Source: Drosophila pseudoobscura (taxonomy: Eukaryota > Arthropoda > Insecta > Diptera > Drosophilidae). Taken from it: a stretch of 64,000 bases of DNA. The DNA lies in the NCBI RefSeq assembly GCF_009870125.1, contig NC_046680.1:14651501-14715500 (forward strand), in the 5' to 3' direction. The notes beneath the pieces were generated by a model. It was not told the origin of the DNA and made no database searches. It worked only from the letters and a program-made list of their open reading frames with translations. This document shows, one piece after another, positions 58,881 to 64,000 of this stretch; the first letter of the stretch is position 1, and every line of letters starts with the position of its first letter. The position numbers and the translations under genes were made by a program.

Positions 58881-59729
58881 CGGTAATAGTTATAATTTTA
58901 AATTATAAATGTGAAATTAGGGCTCGTTCCCAATGCCAATCCGTATCCCATGGTGGAATGGATTTATGATGTTGGTTGGAGCCCAGCGTAGGCCCAGAGC
59001 CTCGGAAATAAGTTGTTTGGAGTGTTGGAGCTGATTTAGTTTAGTTACAATTACAACTACAGTTACAGCTATGGTTAAAGTTAATGTTAAATCTAATCTT
59101 AGGACAAATGCTGCATACAAAAAACAAAGCGAAAGCGAGATGAGACGAGAAGCGGAGGAAATATTTGCTGTAAATACTTGATTTAGCATAAGTTTTAAAC
59201 ATAGTTTGTAAACCCATTACAAGATACGTAAGCATGCAAGTCGCACTATCAGATTAATTATTGAGAATGGATACACACACACACCCACAAAAAACCATAG
59301 ACACAGAAAGAGATGTACTCAATGTTCAATTATACTTGGAATTTCGTGCAATTTATCAAATATGTTCTTTTGATTATTTTGTTTTATTATCAGTTCTGTT
59401 CGTGTAAGCGGAGTGTTCGTTCTTCTAGAGATTTGATTGATTTTGAAAAAGGATAATACACATACATACATAAAACATAGATTTAAACACTTGATGATTA
59501 TGTTTTAGTTTTGATTTAAGCTTGATCTATTTGCTAGACCTCTTTTTCTCTTCATCTCTTAAGCAAAACGAAGTCATATTTTGTAATTTACGTTTAAAGT
59601 GGATTTCTATTCAAGTTTTCGTGCCTAAGTTTTGTATTTTTTACATTTACAAGCAGTTTGTAAAACAACAACAATTACAACAACAACTACAACAGCATCA
59701 ACAAACAACTCAACAAAATATATAATTTA

Positions 59730-59735
59730 AATAAA
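59730..59735 (+). terminator. Candidate poly(A) signal of Mef2
   Basis: AATAAA, 1.33 kb past the canonical stop. Further copies at 60736, 61772 and 62048 make alternative 3' ends possible. Confidence 0.4.
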
Positions 59736-62090
59736 ATTATTCAAGAAATTATCGTTTATTTTTTGCACTTTCTGTTGACAATGTTTATTTACATTCTGTA
59801 TATTTTCTTACGCGATGCGGCCCTGTTTGCACAGGCCCCAGTGAGGATGCGAGTGTGGATGTGGGTGTGTCTCCGGGTCTGTTGCAATGTCAATTCCCCA
59901 TTTCGATTCGATTCGATGTTTCCCCCAATATTTGACCAAGAGGTAAACGCGCTCGGCAAATATTGTATGACCTGTTGCACTTTATACAGCAGCAAACGTA
60001 AAGTGAACTGAACAGAACAGAACTCGTAAAGAGAAAGAATATTTATGTATATTTGTATTCGAGACGATATTACTCGACCCGCCTCCGTGTCCGCACGCTG
60101 TGCTGTGCAACTGTGTCCACATGCAGGCACATGCGAAAAACAGTGGCAGTTGGAGCGCCAGATGAGATGAGAGATGATGAGCATTAAAAAATAAGCAAAC
60201 ATACACACACTCTACAGGTTTCCCCATTTGAGTAGCTTTACACGTACATTTATGTATGAGAGCCGAAGAGGAGTACGAAATTATATGTCTACCATATAGA
60301 AAGAAAACCAAAACACTATAGATGATATTTTCTAGCAATATATAACAAATACTATATGCATAAGCAAAACAAAGGTGAACGTAAAAAAAATGCCCTGATC
60401 TGAAGCGAAACTGAAGCAAACTTTTACCAGCGAAAGTATCGTATCTCATCCATAGGCGAATGGTATCTTTTGCTATGAAATGATCTCTGATTGATCATAG
60501 ATTATGTAAATGTATATATATATACACACATATATGTGTATGTTAGTACACAGAGTACATAGATTGCACTCTCCTTGAATGTTGTACGAGAGAATGTTGT
60601 AGCATTGAGTTTTCATATGATTTGCAAAAGACTTTTCGGAATTTCCCAAAACTTTTTCTTTGGTTTGAATGTACATAGAAATCCTGGTATATAACTTCAC
60701 TGTGTAGTGTTGCCTTAAAAACAGTGCCTCTTTTAAATAAACAAGCAAAAACGATATAAAAAAAAACCAAACAAAGCAAAAAAAAGGAAAATAATATAAA
60801 TATAAATGTCGTACTATGATGGATTGCAAATGATAATGATAAACGGACAACTCGATGGTGAAACATTTCAATACAGGTGTGTTAACTGTGCTATTTAATT
60901 AAACGTACGAGTACGAGTAGATAAATCTGAAAACTGATTACTGAATTATCCAAAACCATGTTTAGAGTGTAAGGGCCCCCCTCTATAAAGTCCCCGTCCC
61001 GAGAGAAAAACTCAAACTAAAAGCAGCACGTAATGTACAAAAATACAAATTTCAATTGGCATTGAGAGAGGGAAGTGGAGACCGCTTATCCAGAGAACTA
61101 TAAAACTACATAGTTTAGGAAAACAATATATTGATGATAGTTTACATAGCTAATATATACATACATATACATACGCATATACGCAAATGTGTGTATGAAT
61201 AACGATGCACTGTACAGATGACAGTCTACAAGACGATCTACGGTCACAGGGACCACTCACAGCACAGACAGACTACACTAACTGCGTTCGTATGGTACTA
61301 ATTGTAATGTTCAGAATGTAAATTGTATTGTACTCGTTGTACCTTTAGTGTAATAGATAAAATGTTGAACCTGTTGCATGTTGCACTGTTGTAATGGGAT
61401 TTAATTGGCACCTGAACAGCATCATATAAGAATTAAACAAAGACTTGTAACACACGGCCATCAGCATGGGTCTGCAGCTCCAGAGCCACGGCTGCCACAG
61501 ATGGCACCCAGAAGGTAGCAAAACTTGTCCCTTGGTAACGAAATGCCAGATAGCAACCTCCCTGTTATGGAATGTTAGTATTAAAGATCCCCTAGTTCTT
61601 TCTGAATTTCCGTGATTGTGGTCCAATAAATGTTCCAGTGGCAGCCGTGACGCCAGCCCATTGAGCAGATATGGTAAATCTATAGATAGGTCTAAGAAAA
61701 AGGATATGCGAAGGCGCACAAATGTTAGGATAGGCCATGTATCCATCGATGTATCGTCTGTTCAAATAACAAATAAAGTAATACAAATTATACAACTAAA
61801 TCGTAATTGTCGGCTAAGCAAACCATTGCAAACCATTTTGGTGAAAAACAAGATAGTATATTATACAATACATACTTATATATACATATATGTGAAGCTA
61901 TATAAAAAGAGAACAAGTTTTATCCGTGCACTGAATATATATGAAAGGTTTTGAAATTGAAAATTTATTGTATTTACCTATTAAGTTGGTGTTTTAAACA
62001 AGAAACAAGAACAACAGAAACCGAAAAAACGATGGTAGAACATTTTAAATAAAACCTTTTTGGCAACTGACTTTTCACTTTATCTACAAT

Positions 62091-62096
62091 TTTATT
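62091..62096 (-). terminator. Poly(A) signal AATAAA of Etf-QO
   Basis: TTTATT on plus reads AATAAA on minus, 133 bp past the Etf-QO stop codon. Confidence 0.55.
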
Positions 62097-62228
62097 GCAA
62101 CTTTACAGCTTAAATTCCCAATCGTGTTATCAAATTCTCAATTTTACAAACTAATCAAATGCAATTGCGGTACAGGAGATGATTTCCTAATCTCAATCTA
62201 AATCTGAATCTGAATCAATGATTGCCAT

Positions 62229-64000
62229 TCACATGCCATTGTAGGCGGGGCCGCCACCTCCCTCGGGTACCACCCAGTTAATATTCTGCTTGGGATCCTT
62301 GATATCACATGTTTTGCAGTGGATGCAGTTTTGAGCGTTGATCTGCAGCTTCATGTTGCCGCCCTCCTCGTTGGGCACGTACTCGTACACGCCGGCGGGG
62401 CAGAAACGCTGCTCGGGACCCTCGTACAGAGCCAGGTTGTGATCAACGGGAATGCGGTCGTCCTTCAGCGTGAGATGTGCTGGCTGGTCGCCCTCATGAT
62501 TGGTGCCGGTGAGGGCCACCGATGAAAGCAGGTCGAAGGATACCTTGCCATCGGGTTTGGGGTAGACAATGGGCTCACTGGCGCTGGCCAGCTGCAGCGA
62601 TTCGTGATCCTGGGGACCGTGCTTCAGGGTCCAGGGCTCCCGGCCGCCCATGAAAATGGAGAAGCCACTCAGGACGAGACCGCCGTACAGGCCCAACGGA
62701 TTGTGGAACGAGGGATGGACATTACGCACCTTGTACAGATCCTTCCACACAAATGAATCCTTGATTCTGCATTGAGTGAGTTTCATTACATACATTTCCA
62801 TTTAAGTTAATCCATTCCACTCACTTATCCGCGTAGCTTGTCGGCTCCACGCCAGCGGTGGACTGGGAGTCGGCATTGATGGCCTCTAACGCGCTCTCCG
62901 CCGCCAGCATGCCACTCTTCATGGCATAGTGGGAGCCCTTGATGCGGGGAACATTTAGAAAACCGGCACTGCAGCCCACCAGGCAGCCGCCGGGGAAGGA
63001 CAACTTCTGGGGTATGCTCTGGTAGCCGCCCTCGTTGATGGCCCGGGCTCCATAGGCAATGCGGGTGGCACCGTCGAATATATCGCGAACCTTGGCATGC
63101 GTCTTGAATCGCTGGAACTCCTGGAACGGACTTAGCCAGGGATTCTTGTAGTTCAGGCCGACCACAAAGCCGACAGCTATCGTAGGGGTGGGCTCGTTCA
63201 GGTGATACAGGAAAGATCCACCATAGGTGAATCGATCCAAGGGCCAGCCAATGGTGTGTTCCACCAAACCGGGCCTGAAACGCATTCCATTATTATAAGA
63301 AATGGTATATTTTCACACTTATAAGGCAGCCACTCACTGATGCTTTTCGGGGGCAATCTCCCAGACCTCTTTCAGACCGATTCCGTAGGCCTGTGGCTCG
63401 CTGCCTTCATTCAAGTTGAACTTTTGCATGACCTGCTTGGTGAGGTGTCCACGACATCCCTCGGCGAAGATGGTGGTCTTCGCATGAAGCTCCATGCCGC
63501 GGGCAAAGGTGTCCTTGGGCGCCCCAGTCTTGGCAATGCCCACATCGTTGGTGGCAATGCCCTTGACGCTGCCGTCCTCGTGGAAGAGCACTTCGGACGC
63601 GGCACAGCCGGGATAGATCTCTACACCCATCGCCTCGGCCTGATCACCAAGCCATTTGACGAGGTGGCCGAGACGCACCACATAGTTTCCATGGTTGTCC
63701 ATGGGCCATCCCTTGAAGATGGGTATGGAGATGCGACCCGAGGAGGTGAGGAAGGAGAAGGTGTCCTTGCTCACGGGCGTGTTCAGCGGGGCGCCCTGCT
63801 CCTGCCAGTCAGGTATCAGTTCGTTCAGCGAGATGGGATCTACAACAGCTCCGGAGAGTATGTGTCCACCCACCTCCGCTGCCTTCTCCACAACGCAGAC
63901 TCGAATCTCCTGCGGGGATAAGAAATGTATGTACGCTGGTCAGCACATCACATCCATCGCCGTATGTGGTTGCCCACTCACCTGATCTTTCTCAGCAGCC
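62229..64000 (-). CDS. Etf-QO: Electron transfer flavoprotein-ubiquinone oxidoreductase, 3' part
   Basis: The gene is cut by the window's right edge. Exons on minus: 63982-64000 (partial), 63338-63909, 62825-63274 and 62229-62766, about 525 residues. Introns have GT-AG ends with GTGAGT donors and matching phases. Seen motifs: [20 protein letters not shown] (FAD-binding region), [16 protein letters not shown] and [12 protein letters not shown]-terminal 4Fe-4S ferredoxin-like part has FCPAGVYEY and [13 protein letters not shown], giving the four cluster cysteines. The end is GGGPAYNGM. The enzyme sits on the inner mitochondrial membrane. It passes electrons from ETF, reduced by acyl-CoA and amino-acid dehydrogenases, to ubiquinone. 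The gene is convergent with Mef2. Confidence 0.96.

Larger units (their letters stand above)
58672..62228. other. Mef2 3' UTR and convergent spacer to Etf-QO
   Basis: A+T-rich sequence with no supportable gene. AATAAA signals on plus lie at 59730, 60736, 61772 and 62048, so the Mef2 3' UTR could be 1.3 to 3.4 kb. A CA run lies at 58,847-58,877, and miR-92-type seed matches at 58728 and 59346. Etf-QO ends on the other strand, with a poly(A) signal at 62091-62096. Confidence 0.55.

Noticed and set aside
61345-61795. Minus-strand frames of 133 and 67 codons between Mef2 and Etf-QO
   Set aside because: The short one looked faintly like a mitochondrial protein (IYRFTISAQWAGVTAATGTF) but I recognise no family, and the overlapping frames disagree.
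1-64000. CRISPR arrays, operons, tRNA and rRNA genes
   Set aside because: None seen. The DNA is insect nuclear; I noticed no B-box-like GGTTCGAATCC words or rRNA blocks.

Overview
The window is animal nuclear DNA from a Drosophila species. Genes are split by short GT-AG introns, UTR-like stretches are CA-rich, non-coding DNA is full of microsatellites, and every recognisable protein is close to its D. melanogaster counterpart. An interspersed repeat at about 26.27-26.82 kb, with a CCGT tetranucleotide tract and 13-bp terminal inverted repeats, resembles the mini-me/DINE-1-type repeats common in the obscura group. I infer an obscura-group species (D. pseudoobscura, D. miranda or a relative) and the Mef2 neighbourhood of Muller element C. 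This identification is from memory of these families, not from a search.

Left part (1-12.7 kb), a compact housekeeping cluster. It holds a WD-repeat protein like WDR89 (minus strand, 3 exons), translation factor eIF3j (minus, 6 exons), a prenylated-Rab-acceptor (PRA1) family membrane protein (plus, 3 exons), a membrane-anchored peptidyl-hydroxyglycine amidating lyase, Pal1 (minus, 5-6 exons, two possible C-termini), and a PDRG1-like prefoldin-type protein (plus, 2 exons). eIF3j/PRA1 and Pal1/PDRG1 are divergent pairs; YGGTCACACTR promoter motifs lie upstream of eIF3j and PDRG1.

Middle part (12.7-53.4 kb), a gene desert of about 40 kb. I see no convincing complete protein-coding gene. It has simple repeats, one 0.5-kb interspersed element, E-box and Tinman-type sites, and several stretches that look like 5' leader exons. 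These end in good donors at about 14,073, 32,236, 40,784 and 47,053. I read it as the upstream regulatory region and long leader introns of Mef2.

Right part (53.4-62.2 kb), Mef2: MADS-box transcription factor MEF2, nine coding exons on the plus strand including one cassette exon. The leader has two small upstream ORFs. The reading frame stays open for 88 codons past the canonical TAG, which makes stop-codon readthrough or an unrecognised splice form likely. Two miR-92-type seed matches lie in the 3' UTR. The window ends inside Etf-QO (minus strand, convergent with Mef2), whose last three exons and part of a fourth are present.

The most interesting items are the Mef2 C-terminal extension, the two Pal1 tails (one resembling the mammalian PAM cytosolic routing tail), and the chain of candidate distal Mef2 leader exons.
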